Of a stretch of 64,000 bases of DNA, positions 1-11,029 are shown piece by piece (position 1 is the stretch's first letter; each line of letters starts with the position of its first letter). A program made the position numbers and the translations under genes. The notes under the pieces were generated by a model. The model made no database searches and was not told the origin of the DNA. It saw only the letters and a program-made list of their open reading frames with translations. Location of the stretch: positions 23,574,425 through 23,638,424 of the forward strand of contig NC_054751.1 of assembly GCF_018143015.1 (NCBI RefSeq), read 5' to 3'. The stretch is from Lytechinus variegatus. Its lineage: Eukaryota; Echinodermata; Echinoidea; Temnopleuroida; Toxopneustidae.

Positions 1-373
1 TAATTTGTGATTGGGAATATTTATAGTATTGTAAGGGTTCTATGTTTAATAATGTTTATTTCACTCTTTGCTTTCCATACTTCTCTTCACTACCATTTCT
101 ATGCCATTGTCACACACCTGTTTCTCTCATTCCTTAATTTCTTCATCACATCATTCCTTTGCCATTCCAACTCCATGCAGCTCCACATGTTTTTTGTCCT
201 TTTCTCATTTATATTCAGAGGATTATTCTTCATTCATATCATCATATCTCATCCTCATTGGTTCACCTTTCACCCTTCGTTCATCCACTTTTCTAGGTTC
301 TTCAATTCTCTGTTTCTCTATTGGTTGAAATAAACATGTGACACTATTTTCTTATATATTTGAATATATTATT
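1..373. other. no gene seen
   Basis: This is T-rich plus-strand sequence. Two overlapping open frames here are rich in Phe, Ser, His and Leu, as expected from pyrimidine-rich DNA, and show no domain. I see no exon signals or repeat ends before the MITE at 374. Confidence 0.5.
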
Positions 374-625
374 TCGTCGCACAGCTGGCAGAAGGGCACA
401 AATTTCTTGCCAAGCAGAAGGGCGCACACACTAAATCCCATCTAACCTATAAAATATTAACTTATTATAGACCAAACTTAAATGAATGAATAAAGGGATG
501 AAATGGAACATGCATAGTAAATTTGGTATAAAATAAGTTGATATTTTATAAGTTAGATAGGATTTTGTGTGTGCGCCCTTCTGCTTGGCAAGATATTTGT
601 GCCCTTCTGCTAGTCGTGTGACGAT
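374..625. mobile_element. fold-back MITE, ~250 bp
   Basis: Two arms of about 95 bp face each other. Each carries GCAGAAGGGCACAAAT, then a near copy GCAGAAGGGCGCACACAC, then a TA-rich stretch. The left arm runs inward from about 374 and the right arm ends at about 625. Arms differ at roughly one base in ten and leave about 60 bp in the loop. No coding capacity is visible. Target duplication is not clear. Confidence 0.75.
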
Positions 626-1134
626 TTGTAAAGGCAATGTCGTGGGGTCTGGATTTCAGGCTAACACATCAGAGCATCACTGGACTTCATTTTGAGTTTA
701 GTTCAATTTGAAATGATTTGAGTTTGCTTGTTAATGACTGATTTTGTGAGGTGGACCTTAGAACACTCGGCCACTCTACAGTATCAAGAGTATAAGGATC
801 TCAAATGGAAGTTGGTCTGGTATTTCTCTCCAAGTCTTAGGGCATTTTGTCCACGATGATAAGAATAGGGCTTGGTACTGGAACTTCGGCTTGAACATGT
901 TAATCGTATATAGATTTTACACTCTTAAAGCAAATGAGATGAAAGGGCGAGCTGAGTGCAACTACTCTTCTATTCATTATTGATTATTTTAGTTATATTT
1001 AGCTAGAACACCGTCAGTTCTGACTATATAGTAAGGAATTGTACTAGAAATACCAGTTGTAACCTACTGCGGCTGACTATACTCAGCTAGTCATTTTGAC
1101 CAGTTTATTTTGGGAGGTATATCCACCCCCTTAG
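626..1134. other. no feature recognised
   Basis: AT-rich sequence with no convincing exon, no repeat end and no open frame above background. Confidence 0.4.
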
Positions 1135-1335
1135 GACAATTAAGTACCCCCTAGGAAAAGTACCCTCTAGGACATCTACCCCCGGACAGTACACCCCCGG
1201 ACATCCACCCCGGACATCCACCTCCCGGACATCTACCCCCGGACATCTACCCCCGGACATCCACCTCCCGGACATCTACTCCCCGGACATCTACCCCCCG
1301 GACATCCACCCCCTAAGACATACCCTCGGACATTT
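1135..1335. repeat. CCCCGGACATCYA minisatellite
   Basis: About twelve head-to-tail copies of a 13-15-bp unit (CCCCGGACATCTAC or CCCCGGACATCCAC) lie in C-rich DNA, with more degenerate units at both edges. A short reverse-complement remnant of the same unit lies at 10795-10870, so the unit belongs to a dispersed repeat. Confidence 0.8.
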
Positions 1336-1756
1336 TTTTGCAAAACCGCTTGTTCGCTTTGCTCGCTCACAGACGAGAAGAGCAAAAAATATATATCTTA
1401 TCAATCAAAAATCAATTTAAAGATGATATAAATTGAAAATATCCGTTTGCACCAAAAAGTCTCTTTTTATCCTTTTAACTCTGCCCTCAAACGAAAATAC
1501 ATTCCGCCGCCCATAGCTTCATTTCTAGTCACGAAAATGCCCTTTTCTTTAATGGCCCTGCATGTTAAACAGTGCTTATATTAATTAATTTGTTTATTTA
1601 GATACACAACTCATTCGTTATTTACAAGTGCGCTCCAAATGCCCAATTTTGACATCCATTAAAGCTTGATATTCTAAGCACTTTTTGTAAGAATTTTCAG
1701 GTTGGGTATCCACATGAGCATTTTTTGTATTCCAATTTGGAAGATGTGTATTTTAA
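1336..1756. other. no feature recognised
   Basis: AT-rich DNA between the minisatellite and the TTAA element. No exon or repeat end recognised. Confidence 0.4.
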
Positions 1757-2479
1757 CCCTATCTATGCCGGGGGTGCCTCAGAGGCCCCCCCTCCACGAA
1801 TCGCGCGATATTTTCGCCGTGCAATATTTTTTGACCATGCCGCTCGCTGACTTTTTAATTTCAAGTCTTGCGCAACTTTTGAGACCAATTTTGGGTGGCC
1901 CGGGTACGCGGTTCCAAAATTACGCAACATGTAAGTGCATGTCAGACAAAAAATGGCTTTATGTACAAATTCAATGCAAATTGTGTTTTCAACCAAAATT
2001 CATAAATGTATGATTATTTTTAGGTTTGCTGGTCTAAATGAATTTATTTTATGCTTTTTATGATCTCAGCAGAGTCACCAACAAATTTCATTGAAAAAAC
2101 AATGAAATGAAAAACGAGGAAATACATAAGAAATTGCAAAAAACAATATAATACATAAGAAAATGATTTGATCTCGCAATTTTTTTCATGTACACTTGCT
2201 GAGAACACCACAAAGAGTTCCTATACCAAATATGAGTAACTTTGGAGCTTTATTTTGGGAGTTAGAGGAAAAAGTATGATTTCGCATACTAATTATGCAT
2301 AAATTAGCACAATCACTTAATAGCGATTCATATGAAATGAATCACTATATAATTGTGTAGATTATGTCCCAGGCAACCCGCGTGCCAATTTTCGGCGCGG
2401 TCGACATCTCAAAGGGGGGCCTTGAAGGCACCCCCCCCCCGGCCATATGAACTCCCAAATTACCCCGGCCTAGATAGGG
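1757..2479 (+). mobile_element. family C TTAA element, intact ends
   Basis: Flanked on both sides by TTAA (1753-1756 and 2480-2483). Ends are CCCTATCTATGCCGGGG and, in reverse complement, CCCTATCTAGGCCGGGG. TTAA duplication with CCC ends is the habit of piggyBac- and Kolobok-type elements, but no transposase remains, so it is non-autonomous. The interior has a recurrent block (GAGACCAATTTTGG, ACGCAACAT) also found near 44.8, 51.8, 53.6 and 59.5 kb. Open frames inside are not coding. Confidence 0.85.
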
Positions 2480-2923
2480 TTAAGCAAGAGAGCGCGATTT
2501 GAATAAACTTTAATTCAAATTTAAATAATGATATTTCAAGTTAAATTCACGTGATATAATACAAAAGGACAAGTGATTACATGACATCATAAGTTTGTTC
2601 ATTGAATATTCATTAAGTTATGCCATCAACATTACTGTTCACCGAAAAAAATGCAAACATTAGAAATGATATAACGCCTTTTTTCCCTTGTCCAATTTGA
2701 TCATAATTATTTTCATTGTTTTGTTTGTCAGATTATTATGTTAAAATCCTAATATTTTCAGATTGAAGTTCCCCTTTTTTGTAAATGCAATTAAGAATTG
2801 GGATACATCGAACAAATATGTACAGCCATTAGAGGAGATGATTGAAACTACGTGGTTCCCGAAGTAAAAGCAGAATGTGACGCCCGAAGTGACGCGTCAC
2901 GCATAACTACTAAAGGCTTTTGA
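2480..2923. other. no feature recognised
   Basis: AT-rich spacer between two TTAA elements. No gene or repeat end seen. Confidence 0.4.
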
Positions 2924-2927
2924 TTAA

Positions 2928-3526
2928 AGGTCAAGTCCACCTCAGAAAAATGTTGATTTGAATCAACAGAGAAAAATCAGACATGCACAATGCTGAAAAT
3001 TTCATCAAAATCGGATGTAAAATAAGAAAGTTATGACATTTCAAAGTTTCGCTTATTTTCAACAAAAAAGTTATATGAACGAGCCAGTTACATCCAAATG
3101 AGAGAGTCGATGATGTCACTCACTATTTCTTTTGTTTTTTATTGTTTGAATTATACAATATTTCAATTTTTACGAATTTGACAATTAGGACCTCCTTGCC
3201 TGAAGCACAAAATGTTAAAATACTGGAATTCCACGTGTTCAGGGAGGAATGAAACTTCATTTCACATGACAATGACGAGAAAATAACGATATTTCATATT
3301 TCATATAATAAAATACAAAAGAAATAGTGAGTGAGTGATGTCATCAACTCTCTTATTTGGATGTAACTGGCTCGTTCATATAACTATTTTGTTGAAAATA
3401 AGCGAAACTTTAAAATGCCATAACTTTCTTATTTTACATCCGATTTTGATGAAATTTTCAGTGTTATGCTTGTTGAATTTTTCTCTTTTTATTCAAATCA
3501 AGTTTTTGTTGGGGTGGACTTGTCCT
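2928..3526 (+). mobile_element. family E TTAA fold-back MITE, copy 1
   Basis: Exactly 599 bp between TTAA duplications at 2924-2927 and 3527-3530. Ends read AGGTCAAGTCCACC and GGTGGACTTGTCCT. Long imperfect arms (about 220 bp) carry ATCGGATGTAAAATAAGAAA and its complement. The copy at 12722-13320 is also 599 bp and nearly the same sequence, which suggests fairly recent activity. Confidence 0.88.
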
Positions 3527-3606
3527 TTAAAGGGGATGATAATTTCACCAAACTTCCCATCGAAGGCCGTAGATATTTGGTTTATGTTCGTCATCGTTGT
3601 TATTAA

Positions 3607-3750
3607 AGGATAAGTCCACCCCACAAATAGTTGATTTGATTAAAAAAGAGTAAAATCTACCAACCAAAACACTGAAAAGTTTTGACATGTTAAAGTTTTA
3701 CTTAATTTCCCAAAACAGTTATATGCACATCCACTCACTATTTCAGGGTA
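3607..3750 (+). mobile_element. family E remnant
   Basis: Starts after TTAA with AGGATAAGTCCACCCC and follows family E for about 140 bp (ACTGAAAAGTTTTGACATG, then AACAGTTATATGCACATCC), then loses similarity. It is a one-ended, older copy next to copy 1. Confidence 0.65.
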
Positions 3751-4491
3751 TACGTTTACTTTATAAGCAAGACAAGCGAAGTCATTTTTTTTTATGTGTA
3801 TCAAATATTAATGATTTACGATCTAGCAAGGGGGGGGGGTAAAGATTTAGTCTCTGTTATTCTTCGATAGATTGTGATTTAAAGTTGTCGTACTTTAGTG
3901 TTTTTCACAAAGATTGTGACACTTCCTTACATCTTAGTTTGTTTAAATGTAATTGTAGTAATTCACTTTTTCTACATACTTGATCTTCTCCACGTATTTT
4001 CGTATTTTCTTAAGTCTCATTTCTCTTTTTCTCCTTTATCCTTCTTCCTATCTTTTTTTTTTATCTATTCTTCGCATTTGCTTTCATTTTTATGTGTAAG
4101 TTAAAATTGTTTGCCTGAGAGAGAATAAAATGCTTGATTTATATAAAGTAATAAAAATGAAATATGTTCATTCTTTAAAAAAAAAACATTTGCCGAGGTG
4201 TTGTCAGAGTTCGAAAAAAAAGTGTTCAGCCTAGCAAGGATAGTTCCATCTGTTGATATACGGTATATGTATGTTATTGTGGAGTTCAATAACAACCGTT
4301 CATCTTGCATAATGTTGTTTGTCCAACAGTCTCTTACAGGGTGAAAATGAATAATCACTTTTTGAGAGATTTGACATTGAGATTGCAACAAACCATTATT
4401 CATTAGATTGATTGAGTCACGTTGTACATGCATCATGGACTAAGGTTTCCTCTTTGTGAACTCGACCTTTCGTATTTTGAGTTTATATCTT
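3751..4491. other. no gene seen
   Basis: AT-rich with poly-T stretches and a G10 tract near 3831. A 111-codon minus-strand frame at 4101-4436 has no recognisable domain and normal AT-rich composition; I do not support it as a gene. Confidence 0.4.
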
Positions 4492-4499
4492 GTACAATT

Positions 4500-5485
4500 C
4501 CCGGTGGGGGGCACTTGACCCCAAAAGTGGTAGGGGTGTGGCGGTGTGCCGCCGGCGAGACAAAAAACGGGGCCTTGGAGCGGGCTTATTGAAAAAAGGA
4601 GGGTCCTCGGAACGGGCTTCGGAACTAAAAATGTTTGTGAAAACGGGGGTCCTTGGAACGGAACGCCAGCGTGTGAGTACGTATGCATCCCTATGGAACG
4701 GGCAACGGGCATGCGTGCAAGCTAGATCGGCGGCACGGACTCCGAGTCCGCTCGCGCAGAGGCGAAGGTCGAACAGCGCTCTGCGGCCGCTTTTCACCAA
4801 AATTGCAGCTTATTGGATAGCAGATCAATAAGCCAGTTCGTAGTTCCTTTCTGCGCATGATCAAAAGATTCTACGCATGATCAGAAGAAGGTCATTTGTA
4901 CTAAAGTGACATGGTGGTTAAAATCTTATGAGATAAGCACCAACTTTGATGTCTTGATTATTCATATATTCTTTTGAATTGTCGTTTTCATTTACATCCA
5001 CAAAAAACAACAATGCTTCCACGAACGACTGGTATACAGTTTGTCAAGTACAATGTGCAACATGCTAAGATATGCATTCAAAGTAGGAATGCAACAAATA
5101 CCTTCATTAAGTGTTCATTGGTGTGCTATTCGAGTCACCTGGTCTATTCAATTTCTTCATCCTGCTATGTAAGGCAAGCTTACGTAATATCTTGCTTTGA
5201 ACTCTGCCTATCAGGATGAAAGAAATGAAAGGTCATTTGACCAAAATAGCCCATGAAGTAACTACGAACTGGTCTATGCGACCGGAACGGCGTATTGAAA
5301 ATATGCGAAGCTTTGGAGCGGATTTCTTTCTTCTTTTTTTCTCGATAAGAAGAAAATGCTTGCTTTGGAGCGGCTTTCTTTGTTCTTTTTCTCAATAAGA
5401 CAAAAATGCTATGCCTTGGAATGGAAATTTGAATGTATAAATGGGGGTCCCCTCCGCGGCACATATCCACTATGCCTCCCCCGGG
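4500..5485 (-). mobile_element. family A element, copy 1, interrupted
   Basis: Reverse-oriented family A copy with 8-bp flanks GTACAATT (4492-4499) and GTACAATA (5486-5493), one mismatch. Ends are CCCGGTGGGGGGCACT and its complement. It is split by the MITE at 4831-5274, which entered at a TA. The two halves together match the roughly 500-bp complete copies near 21.4 and 48.2 kb. Frames here are Arg/Pro-rich readings of the repeat. Confidence 0.85.
4831..5274 (+). mobile_element. family B TA-flanked MITE inside family A
   Basis: About 444 bp with short terminal inverted repeats around CCAGTTCGTAGTT and TA on both sides (4829-4830, 5275-5276). Family A sequence resumes on either side. A second copy without its right end is at 11199-11588. 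The TA duplication fits the Tc1/mariner group, but no transposase is present. Confidence 0.75.
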
Positions 5486-5493
5486 GTACAATA

Positions 5494-6215
5494 ATACGTG
5501 TTATGATTTGAATGAGAATTCCTTTGATAACAAGTGGAATGCCTCTGGCCATCTCACCTGCATCACGCGATTCAACATAGCAGCAGTGCTGACTTTGAAA
5601 ACTACTATAACTCGCACAATTTTACTATTTGTTGTCTTTATGAGTGTTATGTATTAGGTGCTGGAGCCTGGCGAGTACACATGCTATTAATAGGAATGTG
5701 GAGGCATGCTCTTGCTGTTGTCTAGGGCATTCCTCCTTATTTCATTTCATTGTTGCTTTTCGGGCTCTAGTACCTCACACAAATCTAAGTTATTTTTGTG
5801 CTATATTATGTTAAGCATTACAAACATTCCTTAATCAGTCCGGCATGGGTATTCAAATTCTTTCTAATACCCGTCTTTATTTTTTTGTACTGTATCTTGC
5901 CTGGCGTTACATACTTTTTAGAATGTTTGTCAATGTGTTTTATTTGAATTTTAATAATGTGCAATTTTATATATCGAATGTGCAATATTCTCTCAACGGT
6001 TTTTCCATGAGGGCTCGCATGCCTCTGGGCAATAGTACTGAATTTTACTTTTGCGAGCCCTGGCCCACGGAAAAAGCGTTTTCTTACTCTTTTCTTTTTC
6101 ATTTCTACTTTATCTATATTTAATTATTCAATTTCAAATTGTATTTATATAATTGCATTGTACAATTTTTGTATGTTTTTATGGCCAAATAAATAATAAT
6201 AATAATAATAAATAA
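5494..6215 (+). mobile_element. possible LINE 3' untranslated tail ending in (AAT)n
   Basis: Non-coding, T-rich sequence that ends in ATGGCCAAATAAATAATAAT and a run of AAT units at 6186-6213. A stem-like pair (GAGGGCTCGC near 6008, GCGAGCCCT near 6052) resembles the GTCCAC...GGATCCC block in the LINE tail at 19.6 kb. No reverse transcriptase is visible, so this would be a heavily 5'-truncated copy. Its 5' limit is not defined; only the part from about 5640 looks like a LINE tail. Confidence 0.4.
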
Positions 6216-6216
6216 C

Positions 6217-6963
6217 AAGATGTTCAGTGATACTTGGTTACTCTTATATCCACGTTTAATGAACTAGACCCATACCCTTTACAGAGGTAGGATGGTAATT
6301 CAACAAATACCGGCCCCAATGTGGCCAAAGTTCATTGACCTCACAAGACCTTTGACCTTGATCATGTGACCTGAAACTTGCTCACGATATTCAGTGATAC
6401 TTGATTACTCTTATGTCCAAGTTTCAAAAGTCAGATCAATCAACTCGCGAAGTTATGATGGTAATTCAACAGATATCCCCATTATGGCCAAAGTTCATTG
6501 ACCTTTGACCTTGGTCATGTGACCTAAAATGCGCAAAGGATGTTCAGAGGGGTTCAGTGATACTTGATTACTCTTATGTCCAAGTTTTATGAACTAGACC
6601 AACATACTTTCAAAGTTATGATGGTAATTCAACAAATACCCCCAATTCGGTCAAAGTTCATTGACCCTAAATGACCTTTGACCTTGATCATGTGACCTGA
6701 AACTTGCACAGGATGTTCAGTGATACTTGATCACTATTATGTCCAAGTTTCATGAATCAGATCAAAAAACTTTTAAAGTTTTGATTGTAATTCAACAGAT
6801 ACCCCCAAATCGGCCAAAGTTCATTGACCCTAAATGACCTTTGACCTTGGTCATGTGACGTGAAACTCATGCAGGATGTTTGGTGATACTTGATTAACCT
6901 TATGTCCAAGTTTAATGCACTAGGTCCATATATTTTCTAAGTTATGATGACATTTCAAAAACT
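6217..6963. repeat. 163-bp tandem array, ~4.5 units
   Basis: Units start at about 6225, 6392, 6555, 6718 and 6881 with CAGTGATACTTGATTACTC, then AAGTTTCATGAACTAGA, GGCCAAAGTTCATTGACC and TGACCTTTGACCTTG-CATGTGACC. The period is 163-167 bp. The last unit is partial. The core TGACCTTTGACCT also appears, inverted, in each unit of the 155-bp array at 38.3-39.4 kb. A solitary related piece is at 36560-36705. Confidence 0.88.
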
Positions 6964-6966
6964 TAA

Positions 6967-7167
6967 CCCCGGGGGTGGGGGGGGGGCACTCAGTGGGTAT
7001 GCGGGTATGTGCCGCGGAGGGGACCCCCATTTTCACACTCAAATTTCCGTTCCAATGCATAGCATTTTTGCCTTGTTGAGAAAAAGAACAAAGAAAGCCG
7101 CTCCAAGGCATAGCATTTTCTTCTTATCGAGAAAAAAGAAGAGAGAAATCCGCTCCAAAGCTTCGCC
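6967..7167 (+). mobile_element. family A, copy 2, left half only
   Basis: Begins with CCCCGGGGGTGGGGGGGG-CACTCAG and follows family A through GTGCCGCGGAGGGGACCC to CCGCTCCAAAGCTTCGC, then changes abruptly to unrelated sequence. The right half is missing. It abuts the end of the 163-bp tandem array. Confidence 0.8.
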
Positions 7168-7480
7168 AAAATTCCCAGTAATACGAAAGAAACGACTCGC
7201 GGGCAAGTCTAATCTGTGCGCTCTTGAAAGCAAAGCTGGGCGTGAGATGTGTATTATGAACCCGGTGTATTAAAATGAATTATCCAAAACCACCTGAAAT
7301 CATCCCGATACCACATTATTTTCTTAGGGTTATTGTTGATATTACGGAAAAGGGTTCTAAAAACCATTTTAGTTTGTAACTGAGCTGATTTTGTATTGAA
7401 AATGAAGATGTAAAAATGGCGAATTGAATTTGCTGAAAGAAAGTGTGCATGAGGGCACTTTATAGTATTTTTTCTACAGT
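7168..7480. other. no feature recognised
   Basis: Sequence after the break of family A copy 2. No exon or repeat end recognised. Confidence 0.35.
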
Positions 7481-7488
7481 ATATAGGC

Positions 7489-7739
7489 CTCACTAGCGTC
7501 CCTACGGGGGGGGGGGCAGGGGGCAGTCTGCCCCTCCCCTGACGAGTCACAACCCATGCAAGGGACGTATCCCTGCCCCCCCCTGACGAGCTTGAAGCCC
7601 TTTTTTTTTTGCTCGTCAATTTTTTTTTCCGGTACGAAATCCTATATTTGTGGTTGAAGACCTTTTTTTTTTTTGCTTGTTAAATTTTAGGGCGGACGAA
7701 TTTGCCCCCCCCCTGTGAAATATCCTAGGTACGCCACTG
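7489..7739 (-). mobile_element. hAT-like MITE
   Basis: Right end GGTACGCCACTG is the complement of the common hAT-type terminus CAGTGGCGTACC; left end CACTAGCGTCCC is a drifted partner. The flanks repeat ATATAGGC (7481-7488 and 7740-7747), an 8-bp duplication as expected for hAT. The inside is G/C- and T-homopolymer rich with a repeated TGACGAG motif. No transposase. Confidence 0.7.
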
Positions 7740-7747
7740 ATATAGGC

Positions 7748-8271
7748 CTTCTAGTATTGACTTGTCTGATGTTTTCCCAACTTTAAATAAGTAGCTTTTC
7801 AGAATCACGTATACAGAGTCACATTTGCAGCTATTTGTGCACCTGTTGGACAAAGTTCAATAGTAGCTGTGCCAGAAAGATGAAAAGTGCCAGAAAAGAG
7901 GAGAAGCTATAGGGGTGGAGTGGGAAGGAATAGAGATAAAGGGTGAGAGCTAGTAGATACAAGGAGATTGATTTGGAAAAAAAAGTGACGGTGAAAAAAA
8001 ATCAAAACTGGGCCTTAAGAGGGGTGGGGGAATAAAAGAAGAGCCAAGCAATAAAAAACAGATCAGAGAGGTGAAAATTTTAGTCGACGATGAAAAGAAA
8101 TCTACGGTCTATCTGCAGCTAAGAACCCTCGCTAGTTCTTTTTTTTCATGCATCTGAATGTCTGGGGGTGCCATAACTGCGATTAGGTCCCTACAAATTA
8201 AACGCTTTTAAAAAGCTATATAATTGAAATCATAAGGGTTTTTTGTATGACCATGAACGAAATCAAGATAT
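7748..8271. other. no feature recognised
   Basis: AT-rich, purine-rich around 7880-8000. No exon or repeat end recognised. Confidence 0.35.
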
Positions 8272-8517
8272 GTGCACGACGAAACGTGTGTGGTCAACGT
8301 GTTTGACTCTAGCGCGAGCCGTTTCTGTGGGGTTTTTCAATATTTTGGCGGAGCAGTGGTGTTAAAAAGCGTAGGGGAGTCAGCTGGACTGGAATGCGAC
8401 GTGGACGTCCGGAATCAGAGTTGTTGTGAAATAAACTTGATATTTGAGAGTTCAATCAGTAATGTGTCCATCTCAGTGATATACAGTGTCATTCCACCAA
8501 CGTCACAATTCAGAGGG
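8272..8517 (+). other. orphan open frame, unrecognised
   Basis: An 82-codon open stretch beginning ATG CAC GAC, more GC-balanced than its neighbours and with five Cys, including a Cys-Cys pair. It is cut at its 3' side by the hAT-like element at 8518. A TCTCAG followed by TGATAT near 8472 could be a splice acceptor. I recognise no family. It could be an exon fragment or chance; the frame beyond 8518 is transposon. Confidence 0.2.
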
Positions 8518-8878
8518 CAGTGGCGAACCGTGAAACGGAGGAGACAAAGCATTGGAGGGGCCCGGGGGGGGGGCACTCAGTATATAATGCATAGTGGGTA
8601 TGTATACCGCGGAGGGGACCCCCATTTTTACACTCAACTTTCCGTTCCAAGGCATAGCATTTTTGTCTTATTGAGAAAAAGGACAAAGAAAACCGCTCCA
8701 AGGCATAGCATTTTCTTCATATCGAGAAGAAAGACGAAAGAAATCCGCTCCAAAACTTCGCATTTTTTTCGTTACGCCGTTCCGGTCGCATCGATCTGCT
8801 GCAATTTTGGTGAAAAGCGGCCGTAGAGCGCTTTTCGACCATCGCCTCAGCGCGAGCGCACCCGGCGGAGGGCGCGCT

Positions 8879-9281
8879 GCGCGTTTCCGTTTTACACCCT
8901 GGCGAAGGCATTTTCCGGAAAAGAAGCCAAAAAGCGACTAGTGAAGAGTCTACACACGTCGCTGGGTTGCATGCAGCGTGCGACACAGGCGAGTCCACCA
9001 CCGCATGCAATTTGCACAGTTACTGATCAGAGTTCCTCGGCACTTAGAGAGAGCGGCAGTCAGGAGTGAAATCCGAACATGCTTTTGCAGTCGCGTTGTT
9101 TATGAGTTTTTTTTTCTAAAAATAAATTATTAACTAAATAGAATGACAGACAAAATCAAAATAAACAGATACTTATAATGGAAAGACAAATTTAAGTTTG
9201 ATGGATTGATACACTTAGAAGCTGCCGAAAGATAGATATAGAAGACTGATAAATAGATAGAGACAAGATAGACAGACAGAC

Positions 9282-9317
<36 letters not shown>

Positions 9318-10478
9318 GTGGATAGATAGAAAGAGAGAGAAAGAGGGAGAGATGGATTGATAGATAGAGAGAGGGGGAGAGACAGAGAGGTCGAAATATA
9401 GAGGGAGAGGGGGAGAGAGAGAAAGAGAGAGAGAAGGATAGATAGAGGGAGAGAGAGAGAGAGATGTTGTAGATAGAAATATGGACGGACAAAGAGAAAG
9501 AGAGAAAAAAGACAGACAGATGCTAGAGAAGGAGAGAGAGAATTTGAGAGACAGATAGATAGATGTTAGATAGATAGAAAGATAAAGAATGAGAGAGACA
9601 GAGAATATAGACAAATTAACAGATAGATACATAGATAGATATATAGATAGAGAGAAATAGAGAAAGACAGACAGATGGATAGATAGAGATAGATAGATGA
9701 GAGATAGATAGATGTTAGATAGATAAAGAGGGAGAGAGACAAAGAATATTACCATATAGATAAGTTAAAAAATAGATAGATAAATAGATAGAGAGAATAA
9801 GAGAAAGACAGACAGATGGATAGATAGATAGAGAGAGATATTAAATAGATAATTAAAGAATGAAAGAGACAGAGAAGATTATTAACAAATTAACAGATAG
9901 ATAGATACTCTAGTTAAAAAAATAGATAAATAGATAGAGAGAAATAGAGAAAGACAGACAGATGGATAGATAGATGGATAGAGAGATAGATAGAGAATTT
10001 GAGAGATAGATAGATGTCAGATAGATCAAGAATGAGAGAGTAGAGCGACAAATTAACAGATAGATACTGTAGTTACATAGGTAGGTAGAGAGAGAGAAAT
10101 AGAGAAAGACAGACAGATGGATGGATAGAGGGAGAGAGAATTTGAGATAGATAGATGTTAGATAAAGAATGAGAGAGACAGAGAAGATTATTAGATAGAT
10201 AGATACTGCAGTTACATAGATAGAGATAGAAATTGAGAGATAGATATATAGACAGATAGAGAGAAAGACAGACATCAGCAAATCGGTAAGGCAAACATCC
10301 GTATTGAACCTGGAAAGTATAAGCTCAGCTGCTATGTTCTGCGGATAACTTCGGTGCGGACTTTGGATCGCGCGCCCAGCTGATAATGTAAACAAACGTA
10401 GACGTAGACTCTTCACTAGTCGCTTTTTGGCTACTTTTCCGGAAAATGCCTTCGCCAGGGTGTAAAACGGAAACGCGC
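8879..10478. mobile_element. Mutator-like non-autonomous element, 1,600 bp
   Basis: Terminal inverted repeats of about 75 bp start GCGCGTTTCCGTTTTACACC and differ at one base over that length. The 9-bp sequence GGGCGCGCT is present on both sides (8870-8878, 10479-10487). Long TIRs with a 9-bp duplication are the signature of Mutator-like elements. The core is a purine-rich microsatellite; no transposase is seen. Confidence 0.85.
9184..10285. repeat. GATA/GAGA/GACA compound microsatellite
   Basis: About 1.1 kb of GATA, GAGA and GACA units with scattered breaks; the plus strand is almost free of C outside GACA and is strongly purine-biased. Minus-strand frames here give long Ser/Leu/Tyr/Ile-rich readings that are translation of the repeat, not genes. 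It forms the core of the Mutator-like element. Confidence 0.92.
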
Positions 10479-10794
10479 GGGCGCGCTAGCTGCATCATGC
10501 ACGACTACCCCTTCCATAGGGATGCATACGCATTCACAGAGATACTGAGATACGTTCCAAGGACCCCCGTTTTCACAAACGTTTGTAGTTCCGAAGCCCG
10601 TTCCGAGGACCCTCCTTTTTACAATAAGCCCGCTCCAAGGCCCCCGCTTTTTGCTTCGCCCGCGGCACACCCCTACCACTTTTTTGGTCGAGTGCCCCCC
10701 CCCGTGGGAGGGGCACTGTATTGTTTGTGAAAAATGCCGTGCCCAGCTCCAATGCTTTGTCTCCTCTGGGTCACGGTCCGCCACTGACAGAGGG

Positions 10795-10870
10795 TACTTG
10801 TCTAGGGGATACTTGTCCTAAGGGGGTGGAATTCCGGGGGTGGATATCCGGGGGGGGGGTAGATGTCCTG
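10795..10870. repeat. inverted remnant of the CCCCGGACATC minisatellite
   Basis: Holds TACTTGTCCTAAGGGGGTGG and TAGATGTCC, complements of units in the array at 1135-1335, starting directly after the hAT-like target duplication. Confidence 0.55.
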
Positions 10871-11029
10871 ATACGATTTATGTCACATAAATATCTACCG
10901 ATTAGAAAAAAAGAAAAGACTGTTCGCGAAAAGCCAAGTGAGTGCGAGGACTCATCTCAGTCAATGTCGCTCGCTCTCGCGCTTACTCGGGAATCGTCAA
11001 TGCTCGTCGTCTGCAGCCTAGTCTCGTCT

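Larger units (their letters stand above)
8562..10706 (+). mobile_element. family A, copy 3, split by a later insertion
   Basis: Left part 8562-8878 and right part 10479-10706 together form one family A element. The flanking 8 bp GGAGGGGC occur at 8554-8561 and 10707-10714. The gap between parts is exactly the Mutator-like element plus its 9-bp duplication. Confidence 0.88.
8518..10786. mobile_element. hAT-like MITE, outer layer of a three-element nest
   Basis: Ends CAGTGGCGAACCGTG and, in complement, CAGTGGCGGACCGTG continue for about 40 bp as terminal inverted repeats (GAGGAGACAAAGCATTGGAG on both arms). Flanks TCAGAGGG and ACAGAGGG differ at one of eight bases, fitting a hAT duplication. 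Without its contents the MITE would be only about 115 bp. A family A element sits inside it. Confidence 0.8.

Noticed and set aside
4101-4436. 111-codon minus-strand frame
   Set aside because: No domain, AT-driven composition, no splice or promoter context.
9130-10416. Long minus-strand open frames of 73-187 codons
   Set aside because: They are Ser/Leu/Ile/Tyr-rich readings of the GATA/GAGA microsatellite inside the Mutator-like element.
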